A DNA stretch of 64,000 nucleotides from Hormiphora californensis. Lineage: Eukaryota; Ctenophora; Tentaculata; Cydippida; Pleurobrachiidae. Position 1 is the stretch's first letter; each line of letters starts with the position of its first letter. Made by a program: the position numbers and the translations under genes. This document shows positions 1 to 10,160 of the stretch, in pieces. The stretch covers positions 7,435,987 to 7,499,986 of the forward strand of contig CM035354.1 of NCBI GenBank assembly GCA_020137815.1. The letters run 5' to 3'. Under the pieces are notes generated by a model. That model was not told where the DNA came from, ran no database searches, and saw only the letters and a list, made by a program, of their open reading frames with translations.

Positions 1-101
1 AGAAAAGTATTGGATGTAAAAATAAAAAACGAATTAATATGTATACATCGATTATGAAAAAAGGAATACTTTAGTCACAAAGAGAAACAAGATTGGTTCC
101 T

Positions 102-3100
102 TCAGTCACCTATAATAAGCCCCCTCTGTTTTAAGACCCCATAGTTCACTTTATAAGACTCAAAAGCACCATTTGCCTTAGCAATAGCGGTATTGTATTT
201 GCTTAGACGAGGCTCAGGCATTTTCAATTTCGTAGTTTTCAAGTCACTCAACCTACACAAGAACTTGTTAATAGGGACCTTATTGAATCGAACCTGCTCC
301 ACCACTGGTAAAAATGCGTACTTCATAATTTCAAATATTGCATGTGCTCTGATGTGTTTTTGAGTCTGTGAATGTCCCATAATCGTCACCCCTTGAAATG
401 TGAGCATGAAGTAATCCCTACACAATTCGCACCAAATCATCTCAAATCGATACTGATCAAATGACAAGTTTTTAGGCTTGGAAATGATAACATGCCGATC
501 AGATTCAAGGTGCAGGGTGTACAAGTCAAATGGCATGTTGACAATCATACAGTTTTTACAGTGCAACTTGCCAGGCTCCTCAGGAGGAAGAGTTCGGAAT
601 CTTTCACACAGACTTTTATTTCTTTTTATAACTTCCGGCTCTGCCCTCGGTCGATGAGGAATGATACCAAGGATAGTCTGCGAGGCGAGTAATCCCTTAC
701 AGAGATATGAGACCAGAAAATTCAGGTGTCTGTGGGTCAGCCTTGGATCAAACAAATCCACTTCCAGTTCACCTGTGAGGGGTATCACCTCTCGGCCTCC
801 AAACAAAGGCGCCGATTCGCCTGATTCTGTTTCACCAGAAGCTACCATTTCCTCCAGGAAGCTATTTTTGTAACTCTCTGCAGTCCGGGAGAACATGTTG
901 GAAAACCCATTGGATGGACCTGGTTTAGCTGCTGCCGGGGCCTCTCCTCCTGATCCCTCACTATTTGACCGTTTAATTGATTTCATAATGTCGGCAATAT
1001 CACTGAGTTTAGGGCTCTTAGATTGTTTCTCTTGTTGCCTGTAAGCGGGGACTACCGGTGGGGTTGCCGAGGCAGGGAGGTCAGGAGCCACATACTTGGT
1101 CCTCGGGTCAGGGTTGAAAGCAGGAGGGGCATCCTCTACTTCAGTAGGCTGTTGTGATGATTCTGGAGTTAAAATGGCAGGGCGTTTCGAATCTTCTAGT
1201 GTCGGATATGAAGCACGACGAAGAACAGGCTTTCCGTTTTGAGATGGTAGGAACGCTGGTCGGTGGGCGACCTCTTCATAACCATCATCATAGCCATCCT
1301 CAAAATACTCCTCTTCCTCCTCTTCATAGTACACCTCCTCCCTGTTGACCATCCTGGTAGGGGCTCTGGGACGCGGTAACCTGACAGGATACCTTTGAAA
1401 AGAAGGACATACTCCCCTAGGAACCGGAACTCTACCCCTAGGAACCGGACCTCTAACCGGAACTCCACCCCTAGCAACCGGAACACCATCCCTACCAACC
1501 GGAACTCGTATTCGAACCTTTCTCATCCGGGGACCTGGAACAACTTCCCCATGATGATTCTCCAGAGGTCGCCGAACCCTTACTAACCGGGGACCGTGAC
1601 CGGTAGGTGGAGGGGGACCGTGTCCAGGAGGTGGTGCTCTATACCTAACGACCTTCCTGATGATACGGCGAGGAGGAGGGTAGTCCTCTGGCGGCCAATC
1701 GTCGTCGTAGTCAGGTTGGAGAGTAGGCCTCGGAGGACGGTGAACCACTTCAGGAACCCTCGGTGGTGGGGTACCGTGATCAGATGATGGAACTCGTTTT
1801 CGAACCGGTCGGGGTTGCCAAGCACCAGCAGAGCTTGGGTCATGGTGTGGGGGCACTGCAGAATGGTGTGGAGGCACTGCAGAATGGTGTGGAGGCGCTG
1901 TAGATTGGTGTGGAGGCGCTGCTCTAACTGGCCTGACTTGGTGATCGGAATGATTCAGTCGAACGCATTTTCGAGGTGGCCCAGGCGAGTGTCCTTTGGG
2001 TGGCCCAGGGGACTGCTCTTTAGAAGGAGCTGCCGGCTTCCTTGAAGGATGTAATGGAAATGCTGCTGCAGCTGCTGGGGCAAAATCATCCTCCATCACT
2101 ACTTCGCGTATGTCTGTACTCCTGGCTGCCTCTTTTTGCACATTTTTTGAATCGTTCGATGAAGTATCTGCCTGTTTATCCGGAGCTTCTGCTGGTTTGG
2201 ATCCTGTATCTGTTGTGGTTGTTCTTTCAGATTGAACCGGGCTACAAGGTGGCTCAGTACGGGGAGGTTCCATACGGTGCGAGGGCTGGCCGTGGGATCG
2301 GACCATACGAGGTCTCACAGGTGGTTCCCCTCTAGGTCCCATCATACGAGGTCTCACAGGTGGTTCACCTCTAGGTCCCGTCATACCAGGTGGTTCCCAT
2401 CTAGGCTGAACTTTGTCAGGTCTAACAGGTGCTTCCCCTCTAGGTCCTATCATACGAGGTCTAACAGGTGCTTCCCCTCTAGGTCCCGTCATACGGGGTC
2501 TAACAGGTGGTTCCCCTCTAGGTCCCATCATACCAGGTGCATCACCTCTAGGCTGAACTTTGTCAGATCTAACAGGTGGTTCCCCTCTAGGCCGTTTGAT
2601 GGGCGGTTCACCAGGTGTTCGAGGACGCACTATGGGTGTTCGTACATCATCTGTAATATGTGGCGCCTTACCTCGCGGTCTGGTTTGTCTGGGGCCATGA
2701 TCCGGAGGTGGCATTCTTGGTTCATGATGATCTGGAGGGGAACGTCTTTCATCCCGGAAATATTGCCTAGGAGGCCGAGGAAACCTGAAGGGTGGATTCA
2801 TGACAGGCCCGCTGGCAAATGAGCGATTGGACTGTCCGAGCTGATGAAAAGGAGGAGGTGGTGGCATTCGCCATGGAAGAGGATCGGATTCATAGGGTAT
2901 GGACCGAGGATCGGTTTTGGGAGGTAATGAACGAGGATCAGTAGGTCGTGATGATGCAGTAGGTTTATCAGCGCGTTTTCGATTAGTATCGATCAGCTTC
3001 AGCTGAACGGAGGATTTTGCAATCAAATCAAACGAATCGGGTTGTTTTGTAGACTCAGCAGTTGCAGGCTTGACATTGGGCGAGGATTTGATTAAATTAC

Positions 3101-3245
3101 CACCACCCTTTTCTGTCACTCGCTGTCTAATTTCAAGAATTTGATCGGCAATAGATTTGCTAGTTTTGGGAGTTGAATTTGGAACATCACGCTCAGTTGA
3201 TGACGGGGCAGTAACTTGAGCATTACACTCTGATAACGCATCCAT
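102..3245 (-). CDS. Pro/Arg-rich protein with two U1/matrin-type zinc fingers (array gene 1)
   Basis: One open frame of 1047 codons; no orthologue recognised. The N-terminal two thirds are low complexity and Pro/Arg-rich, with a tandem repeat built on PRGEPPVRPRM (DNA about 2270-2600) and an acidic patch (EEEEEEYFEDGYDDGYEE). Near the C terminus a CX2CX12HX5H finger (from residue ~896) is followed about 40 residues later by a CX2CX15HX5H finger, then a basic tail. The first spacing is that of U1/matrin fingers, which bind RNA or sit in spliceosomal proteins; a nuclear RNA role is inference. The neighbour at 3444-6135 shares the fingers, a 'LSDIADIMKSIK'-like helix, 'FSNMFSRTAESY' and 'EVDLFDP..HRH' blocks, so they are tandem duplicates. 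A strong acceptor (tcctctcag) lies 10 nt before the ATG. Confidence 0.8.
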   Translation of the reverse strand: MDALSECNAQVTAPSSTERDVPNSTPKTSKSIADQILEIRQRVTEKGGGNLIKSSPNVKPATAESTKQPDSFDLIAKSSVQLKLIDTNRKRADKPTASSRPTDPRSLPPKTDPRSIPYESDPLPWRMPPPPPFHQLGQSNRSFASGPVMNPPFRFPRPPRQYFRDERRSPPDHHEPRMPPPDHGPRQTRPRGKAPHITDDVRTPIVRPRTPGEPPIKRPRGEPPVRSDKVQPRGDAPGMMGPRGEPPVRPRMTGPRGEAPVRPRMIGPRGEAPVRPDKVQPRWEPPGMTGPRGEPPVRPRMMGPRGEPPVRPRMVRSHGQPSHRMEPPRTEPPCSPVQSERTTTTDTGSKPAEAPDKQADTSSNDSKNVQKEAARSTDIREVVMEDDFAPAAAAAFPLHPSRKPAAPSKEQSPGPPKGHSPGPPRKCVRLNHSDHQVRPVRAAPPHQSTAPPHHSAVPPHHSAVPPHHDPSSAGAWQPRPVRKRVPSSDHGTPPPRVPEVVHRPPRPTLQPDYDDDWPPEDYPPPRRIIRKVVRYRAPPPGHGPPPPTGHGPRLVRVRRPLENHHGEVVPGPRMRKVRIRVPVGRDGVPVARGGVPVRGPVPRGRVPVPRGVCPSFQRYPVRLPRPRAPTRMVNREEVYYEEEEEEYFEDGYDDGYEEVAHRPAFLPSQNGKPVLRRASYPTLEDSKRPAILTPESSQQPTEVEDAPPAFNPDPRTKYVAPDLPASATPPVVPAYRQQEKQSKSPKLSDIADIMKSIKRSNSEGSGGEAPAAAKPGPSNGFSNMFSRTAESYKNSFLEEMVASGETESGESAPLFGGREVIPLTGELEVDLFDPRLTHRHLNFLVSYLCKGLLASQTILGIIPHRPRAEPEVIKRNKSLCERFRTLPPEEPGKLHCKNCMIVNMPFDLYTLHLESDRHVIISKPKNLSFDQYRFEMIWCELCRDYFMLTFQGVTIMGHSQTQKHIRAHAIFEIMKYAFLPVVEQVRFNKVPINKFLCRLSDLKTTKLKMPEPRLSKYNTAIAKANGAFESYKVNYGVLKQRGLIIGD
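2270..2600 (-). repeat. coding tandem repeat in array gene 1
   Basis: Degenerate in-frame repeat of about 36-60 bp on the pattern 'cctctaggtcc..tcatacg', encoding PRGEPPVRPRM-type units. Copies differ by substitutions and keep the frame, so length change through unequal exchange would be tolerated. Confidence 0.75.
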
Positions 3246-3443
3246 GGATTACTGCCTGAGAGGAAAACGAAGGATTTAGGAGGACTTAAACACAATAAAA
3301 ACTTGTACATGAACACTTTTAGAAAATAAAATGGCTGTAAGAAAAGCGTAGAATAACATACTGTATCGTCACGTTGCACACAGTTATTAATCACAGAATC
3401 ATTTTCACACACAAACATTCAACAACACGTCATCGGTCATATA

Positions 3444-6135
3444 TCACTCCACAACCAATCTTTTTTCAGATAAAATTTTATAAACCCTTTTGTAAGAATC
3501 CAGGGCTTCCTTAGAGCCCGTATATTTGCTGTTTAGCGGAGCAACCATTTTCACTCGTGTTGTCTTCAGTTCAGTTAGTTCACACATGGCCCCCGTCCTA
3601 GTCCGGGGTTTCTCGCCCTGATTAAACAACTGTAGGATCGCCACAGCCTTCAAATGGACCTCATCATCATCATGAGCACTGGTGGTCTTCCCCTCAAAGG
3701 TTATCATGAAGAAGTCATCACATATAGCGCACACCAGACCATGGTGTATCGGGGCAGGAAGCCACCCAGCCGAGGTCTGAATGTCTTGGTGAGGAGCTTG
3801 TGCCGATCAGTCAGAACGTGTCGCTGATGAACCTCAGGTTTCATGTTATGGATCTGGCAGTCTTGGCATGTTAACATCCCCTCCTTCTTACTAGACGATC
3901 CCTCCACCGTTTCCTGATTGACTGTGCAGTCTCTCCATCGTATGGCATTGGCCTGGCTCGGGTCTTCATGTAGGATACAACCGCCGTTAGTCCCAGTTTG
4001 AACCCGTTTAGGTAGTTATTCAGCATCTTCACATGACGGTGGTTTATCTCAGGATCAGAGAGATCCACCTCCAGATCCCGTGCTATCTGAATCACCATAC
4101 TAGACTGTGCCGTATCTTCCTCGCCTCGGTCCAGTTTGAATGTTGAGGTGTACTTTGCTGCGGTCCTAGAGAACATGTCAGCGAATTTGTGGGAGCTGGA
4201 TTGGGCTGCTACCTGCTGATGCTGGGATCTCTCCTCGGCTTCTTTCCGGGCTGCATTGGCCTTGATGGACGCCATGATTGCTGCCACATCACTCAACATG
4301 GGCACTGCCGGGGAAGCAGCTGCAGCTGGGGGAACAGTTCTCGGAGCCACGGCCGCAGCTGCAGGGGGACCCGTTGGAGGAGGGGGAGCTGTAGATCGTG
4401 GTTGCTGCACTCTCGGGATCGGAGTATTTCTGTGCTGTTGCTCAACCGGTGGAGATCTGAAATGCGGTGGTGGGGAAGCCTCTCTCTGCTGCGCCTGGGC
4501 AGGAATCCCTCTCTGCTGGACAGGGGTAACAGCTGCAGCCGCTCTCTGCTGTACGGGGGTAGCAGCCGCTCTCTGTTGCGATGAGGTATTTCGATCCCTG
4601 GAATCATCCCTGGAATGAGCAAGGTACGCTGGCTTGAAAGTGCTCCTATAACCTGGTTTTATAGGTTCTTGTTCTTCCTTGGCTGGTGGTGGAGGCGGTG
4701 GCGGTGTAATTTCTTTCATTACCGGGGCTGCTGTGAGTGTGGCACCACCGTTAAAATTGGATGGAGGCGTGACCTTCCTGAACACAGGGGTTGCTGGAGG
4801 TGTTGCTTGCTGGCCGGATCCATAGTAGGCGGGATTCGGGGCGGGAACATCGAACATAAATGAACCAGTGGGTGGTTTGGAAGGTGGAAGGGGTGGACCA
4901 TCCGGTGGGGTTAGATCCGGAGGAGGTGGGAAGGGAGGGGTGGTTGAACGATTGAAGGATGGTGGTGGACGGATGGAAGGGCTGCTTAGCTTTGGAGGGT
5001 GAGTGGAAGGTGGTGCTGGTGGTGGTGGAGGGGGAGGTGTGTCAGGAGGTGGCGGAGGTGGTTGGTGGAAGGGAGGGGTTGGAAATCCACCTGGAGGAGG
5101 AGGGTATTGAGGTGGGTATTGATCATATCTCGGTTGGTAGGGGGGTTGCTGGGGAGTAGAGGGAAAACCAGGCTGTTGCCGTTGGGGATTCGAAGGAAAA
5201 CCGGGTCTTTGCTGCTGGGGAGTTGATGGTAAACCGGGTCTATGTTGCGGAGTAGAGGGAAAACCGGGTTGTTGCCGTTGGGGATTTGAAGGAAAACCGG
5301 CTTGTTGCTGTTGGGGATTTGAAGGAAAACCGGCTTGTTGTTGCTGGGGAGTTGAGGGGTAACCTTGTTGTTGTTGCGGAGTAGATGAAAATCCGGATTG
5401 TTGTTGGGGGATCGATGGAAAACCGGGTCGTTGTTGGGGGTTTGAAGGGTAACCAGGTTGATCTTGGGGAGTGGAGGGTCGTTGTTGGGGTGGATATGAA
5501 TGTGAATTCGGAAGAAAAGATGATTGAGAAGAAGCGGGGAAAGGTGGCTGCTGTGAATTTGGTTGAAATTGGTGTTGCTGAGAATCCTGGCGTTTGAATT
5601 GTCTAGGATCATTAGGATGAAAGTTAGGGGGTTGCTGAGCAGGAGGTTGCTGAGCAGGAGGTTGCTGAGCAGGGGGAGCAAAGGAAGGGGCTTGAGGAGG
5701 AAAGGATGGGGGAGGATCACTGCCGACATGAGAACGTGCTTCTGAGGATGAATGCTGTCGACGAGACCTCGATGTCTTGTGACCGGGTGCTGGTGTTGGT
5801 GAGTACGATCGCTTGAATTGCTCCGAGTAAGCGGGATGGTTCACCGGGGGTGGGGGAAAGTGAAATGTAGGCTTCGGTTTCGCCGGAGGGGTACTCCTTT
5901 GGTTACCATGGAAACCATTACCGCGTCTCTGATCGTTAGGCCTCGACCTATCATGAGAATTGGGGTAGGGAGGTGGTGCCCGTTTAGAGTGCCTCTGGTC
6001 GTGATGGTGTGGACCGGAATTGTCAGACATGTTCCTAATATTTCGTATCTCATCATCAATCGTCCCTCCTCCTCCTCTGTCAGGTGGGTGGTTCCGTCTT
6101 TGATCATTAAACGAGTGAAAGGAGTTGTTGTTCAT
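3444..6135 (-). CDS. Pro/Gln-rich protein with U1-type zinc fingers, two frameshifts (array gene 2)
   Basis: Paralogue of the gene at 102-3245. Residues 1 to ~750 are Pro/Gln-rich, with 'GFPSTPQQQ' repeats (DNA about 5130-5500), polyproline runs and conserved 'MLSDVAAIMASIK', 'FADMFSRTA' and 'EVDLSDPEINHRH' blocks. The C-terminal finger domain is found only by changing frame twice, at about 3880-3895 and about 3722. Both shifts are in the direction of a missing single base. After correction the first finger (CQDC...HVLTDRH) has the CX2CX12HX5H spacing and the second reads WCA-ICDDFFM, matching gene 1. Assembly indels or recent decay are both possible; conservation after each shift favours indels. 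A tatttccag acceptor lies 19 nt before the ATG. Confidence 0.7.
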
Positions 6136-6489
6136 TTTGTAACAAACATTATACCTGGAAATACATAGTTATTGGTTTTTAGCAGCTTGGACAGGGGTTG
6201 CTTTTGTCAAGTCCGTAGAAATGCCAATAAAACTGTTCACAATTTGCCTAATTTTTACCCGACCCTTCTTCAAATTAATCACAATCTTTTTTGGGTGAAA
6301 GCAGAGAAGGGTCGGGTGTACACTAGACAATCCACACAAGCAACGGAGAATTAGCAATGGACAATTCAAGAATTATGAATAAAAACTTTGAAAAGGTAAA
6401 TGTTAAAAACAATTTACAGTTCATATTCTCAAGATCACAGACTCATCGAGTCTCACTTCTCCTTGTTTTTTGAATCTCACTTCTATTTT
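6136..6489. other. intergenic, AT-rich
   Basis: About 350 bp between array genes 2 and 3. Apart from the acceptor just upstream of the gene 2 start codon, nothing was recognised. Confidence 0.5.
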
Positions 6490-7503
6490 CTATTTGATTA
6501 AAGATATTTGCTTCGGAGCAACCTTAGGTTTCGATGTAGGAGTTTCCTTAAACACAGTTTTAGGCTTGAACAACCAGTGGAACTGAATAGGTAATTCCAT
6601 GTGCCAGGAATGTACCTATCCAACATTTGACAATGGACTGGAGAGGCCATGTGCTCCAAGGCTGATTTGTAGCTCGTCCACAGGAATGATACATCACAAA
6701 ACTTGCACGTCACGTGACTGTTCCTATTGAACTTGGTCAGACATGACTTGTGGATGGGGCAATACTCACAGTTGGGTGTCTTGCAGCAGCAGGAGCTCTG
6801 GATCTGGTGGGGGTGGTAAAGATTCCCCGACCGGAGTCCCTTCAAGAATTTATCTGGCAGGGTGCCATGGTTCTTGTAGTGTTCCGCAACCAGTTTCTTG
6901 TGTTTTGGGGACTGTCCGTGTGCGACGAAGAAGTTAAAGACATCTGCGATGAATGGGATTTCAGTCTGGCAGAGGAGACATAGGAGCTTCTTGTCAGGAC
7001 AGGTACTGCCCTTATTATCACACTTCTCTACCATCCAATCGAACAGCATGGCTCCCGTTTTGGTGGCGTGGGTATCTGTATAGTGCCGCTGCCATCCTTG
7101 GACATCGGAGAAATGTCCTCCTGCACAAGCTGCAACAGATGATCCCATCCGCATACTTGCTCGTGCTGAGAGGGGTGTTGTTAGCATGCGCTCACGGGGT
7201 GCTCCAGGAGATCGTGGTTTGCTTTATCCACCAAAGACTTACAATCCAACTCACACTCCTGACACTCCAGCCGTTTATCATGGGACTCCGCCTGATGGGT
7301 ATCGAAATCAGACCAACTCTGAACTGAATCTTGCACTTTTCACACCGCATCCTCCGTTTGCAGATGAAGTTATCGGCGATGTTTTGTTCCGGATCTATCT
7401 GGAACTCATCTTCAGCATCACCAAGTTGATCCAGCCGGGTGTATAGCCGCCAGATGAGTTGTTTTAGCTCGTTCCGGGCGTTAATCAGGTCTGGTGTCGC
7501 CAT
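6490..7503 (-). CDS. Cys/His-rich zinc-finger protein, three frameshifts (array gene 3)
   Basis: About 330 codons spread over several frames. The start is MATPDLINARNELK at 7503, with an acceptor (gtcttctatag) 13 nt upstream. The first finger (MRCEKCKIQFRV) continues after a shift near 7315 as SDFDTHQAESHDKRLECQEC. A second shift near 7195 leads to GGHFSDVQGWQRHYTDTH and further CxxC/H pairs (LCLLCQTE, CEYCPIHKSC, CKFCDVSF..HMASPVH). A third shift near 6585 is needed for a basic tail ending KQISLIK at 6490. Each downstream frame stays finger-like, so this looks like one gene with single-base indels rather than a long-dead pseudogene. The fingers are of the general U1/matrin kind seen in neighbouring genes; function unknown. 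Confidence 0.6.
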
Positions 7504-7715
7504 GTTAGGGGGCTAGCTATAGAAGACGACAGAAGGGTTAGAAATATGGGATTTGAAGGGATGGGCCAGATTTTAGGAGGGTTAAAATAGGGGATTTAAA
7601 GGGTGGGGTAATGCATTTGGGAGTCAAAGATACGTAATAAAAGGAAGACACGTGTAGTTGGAAAGGAAAAACTTGATACAAAAAACAGATAAAACACAAC
7701 ACGATATCAAATATT

Positions 7716-8213
7716 TCAACTTCCTAACAGTTTACACAGTATTCTACCCCGAATGAGGCCCAATGGGACGGGTCCAAACTTCCTTGAATCGGTTGAATTA
7801 CCGGGGTTATCGCCCTCTAACCAACAATACCCAGTGGGAACACTGTACTTACCCTCATAGGAATGCTTAGCTAGAAACACCCCCGGATTTTCCATATCAT
7901 GCTCGACAAACTGTCCCGCTAGTGCCTTTACACGCTTCACAATGTACCCATCAGCCTCCTCAGGATCATGCACCAGGACTATCTCACCTGGTTCAACCTT
8001 GGTTACCGAGGTAACCAGATCAACAAGTAGCAGGGAGGTTGAGGAGTTAGCGTTATAGGTGGGTGCCATGCTAGGTCCAGATACTGAGGCAGTGGTGAGG
8101 ACACGGGATGTGAAGAGATAGGTTCCAAGACTAATACCAACGACTTGTTTGATTGTTGGCAGGTTTAACGGTCGGTTCTTGTTTAGCCACTCAAGGATTC
8201 TTTTGCTCGACAT
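7716..8213 (-). CDS. IMMP1L: mitochondrial inner membrane protease subunit 1-like (S26 signal peptidase)
   Basis: Complete single-exon 165-aa protein, the usual length for the family. It belongs to the S26 Ser/Lys signal peptidases that cleave sorting signals in the mitochondrial intermembrane space. A short hydrophobic N-terminal segment (residues ~23-42) is followed by the nucleophile motif GPSMAP (Ser48), the general-base lysine in YIVKRVKAL (Lys93) and the signature WLEGDNPGNSTDSRKFGP, then GLIRGRI. The NSTDSR and GLIRGRI segments favour IMMP1L over IMMP2L. It is the only housekeeping gene inside the array and lies on the same strand. The start is supported by an acceptor (attcccttctag) 8 nt before the ATG. 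Confidence 0.9.
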   Translation of the reverse strand: MSSKRILEWLNKNRPLNLPTIKQVVGISLGTYLFTSRVLTTASVSGPSMAPTYNANSSTSLLLVDLVTSVTKVEPGEIVLVHDPEEADGYIVKRVKALAGQFVEHDMENPGVFLAKHSYEGKYSVPTGYCWLEGDNPGNSTDSRKFGPVPLGLIRGRILCKLLGS

Positions 8214-8673
8214 GGTGGTAGCTAGAAGGGAATAGGAGTCTGTTAAAAAACGGAGATTTAGTCAAGGATTGGTGTTTGTCGTTTGACGATAAAAGAGGTA
8301 ACTAGGTAGTTGGTACTAAAGGGACTAAAGGGACTGGTGTATTGAACAGGAATTCTTTTGAAAGATCGGGAAGAATAGGTAAGATGGACATAGACATATC
8401 GGCGGACGAGGTAGTAGAAGGAGCTAACAGATGTCAAACGCAGGAAAAAAGACAGATATTTACTCAGATTGAATCACATAATATAGCATTACTTTTTACA
8501 CAATAAAAAAGATAAAGACACACATAACGTAGATAACCAGATAATATTCAGATCAATAATATGTAATAGCCCGATCAGATCTCTCAGTGTCAAGTCAATC
8601 ATAGCATAATTTATGTTCCCAAGTCAGAAAGCTCATGGTATCTCAACTCTCAAGACGTAGTACTTAACTAACT
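8214..8673. other. intergenic, upstream of IMMP1L
   Basis: AT-rich stretch of 460 bp with no convincing ORF or repeat apart from the acceptor just 5' of the IMMP1L start. Confidence 0.5.
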
Positions 8674-10041
8674 TCATTTTCGAATTACTCTCTGCTCATA
8701 AAAGTGTCGGGGGAACTGTTCACGAATCAGGGATGGCCGGTACTTCTTACGAAACTGAACTGAAAAGTCCTCCCAAAGACACCAATGGTAGAGGGGCGTT
8801 TTACCAAATATCTCCCCATACTTTTTCTTACAGGCAATATGGTCTTTGGATGTCAGATGAACGTTCAACTGAGTGTTACCCCCTTGAACCGCCATCTTTT
8901 CCCAGCACACCACACAGAAGATCTCAGTGGATTTGGTGGGAAGCTTGGCGGGTGGTTTAGGATTACTTTTCCACCACAACCCCGAGACAATGCAATGGAT
9001 CTCTGTTTTATAGTGGAGATCCCGGAGGAGGGGGGTCGGGAACTCCAAACGGCAATCTTTGCAATAGAGATCCTGTTTGATGTTTTTCTGGAGTGCTGCT
9101 GGAACTGGCCTGCTGGAAACGAACTCGCTCGAACCAGAGGCATCCGATTTAGATAACAACATCTTAGCTTTTCCAAGGATCTTCTCGGCATCGCTCTGTA
9201 AATCGATAATGTTTTCTTTTTCCGGTTGAGCAGCGTCTCCCAGAATACCCTGGAGAAGTCCAGAGAGACCCGTCTTCTTGGAGCCATCCTTGGTGGAATT
9301 TAGAGAGATGTTTAAAGACATGTTCTTCGCAAAGTTGCTCTTTGTACTCGTCCCCTTCTGCTTTGCTTTTGATATCGGGTTAGCTCGTGTCTTTGCTGTT
9401 TTGCTACTGAGAGCTGTTTTGGAGGAGGTTGAAGATTTGGGTGGTGGTATTGGTTTCCTTTTGCTGATGCCACCCGATGCCACCCTGCTGGTCGCTGTAA
9501 AAGCCCGTTTAGGAGGAGCAGGAGGCGGTTTCTCTGGTAGTTTGGTCACCTTTGCAGGCACTGTAGCTTTGATTGGAGCTCGAGAGAGCATGGAAGGAGG
9601 GCCTAAAGGTCGCTTCCCGACATTTGAATTAGACCTTGCTAATGTTCCCGACTTCTGCTTGGTGAAGGGAGGAGGAAGAGTAGGTTTACTTGAGGAAGCG
9701 GCTTCTGTTGAGGTTCTAGGAGAGGCTCGGAAGCTGTACCGATCAGATCCAGATCTCTGGAGGGGTTGGGAGGTGCTTGTTCTAGCGAAAGATCGTGTTC
9801 TAGATATCCCGGCTGAACATTTGGCTGTTGTCTCGGTTGTTTTCTTGGGAAGTTCAGTTGACCTGGTTGAGGCCCTTCTCACAGGGAGAACCCTAGTAGG
9901 CACTGGTACAGCTGCTGCAGCGGGCTTGTCAGTTGTTGATTTGCGGAGACGTTTCGCGGGGGTTCTATGAGAAACTGACACCACACCGCCGGCTAGGTTG
10001 TCACTGTCCCCAATGTCAGTCTTGTATAACTTGCGAATCAT
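8674..10041 (-). CDS. basic Ser/Pro-rich protein with paired U1-type zinc fingers (array gene 4)
   Basis: 455 aa from the ATG at 10041 (MIRKLYKTDIGDSDN). The frame stays open upstream, but that part is AT-rich and ends in a typical acceptor (ccgtcccttttag) 8 nt before this ATG, so the shorter start was chosen. Residues 1-330 are basic, Ser/Thr/Pro/Lys-rich and probably disordered. The C terminus carries YCKDCRLEF..HYKTEIH (CX2CX12HX5H) and FCVVCWEKM..HLTSKDH (CX2CX15HX5H) fingers, then a basic tail with YHWCLWEDF. The next gene (10161-11198) has the same finger pair and a YEWTHWEDV motif, so they are paralogues 120 bp apart. Function unknown; a nuclear RNA-related role is inference. Confidence 0.75.
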   Translation of the reverse strand: MIRKLYKTDIGDSDNLAGGVVSVSHRTPAKRLRKSTTDKPAAAAVPVPTRVLPVRRASTRSTELPKKTTETTAKCSAGISRTRSFARTSTSQPLQRSGSDRYSFRASPRTSTEAASSSKPTLPPPFTKQKSGTLARSNSNVGKRPLGPPSMLSRAPIKATVPAKVTKLPEKPPPAPPKRAFTATSRVASGGISKRKPIPPPKSSTSSKTALSSKTAKTRANPISKAKQKGTSTKSNFAKNMSLNISLNSTKDGSKKTGLSGLLQGILGDAAQPEKENIIDLQSDAEKILGKAKMLLSKSDASGSSEFVSSRPVPAALQKNIKQDLYCKDCRLEFPTPLLRDLHYKTEIHCIVSGLWWKSNPKPPAKLPTKSTEIFCVVCWEKMAVQGGNTQLNVHLTSKDHIACKKKYGEIFGKTPLYHWCLWEDFSVQFRKKYRPSLIREQFPRHFYEQRVIRK

Positions 10042-10160
10042 CACTCGTGCTAAAAGGGACGGGAGAGGTTTTAGTTTAATTGAAGATAGAGTGAAAAGAC
10101 GAATATTCAGTAATGAGGTAAACGTGTAAAATACAAAATATAGATTTCTAAAATTCAAAA

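Noticed and set aside
9278-9970. 230-aa plus-strand ORF antisense to array gene 4
   Set aside because: Its hydrophobic Gly/Val/Leu composition is the mirror of a Lys/Pro/Ser-rich sense protein; a shadow frame.
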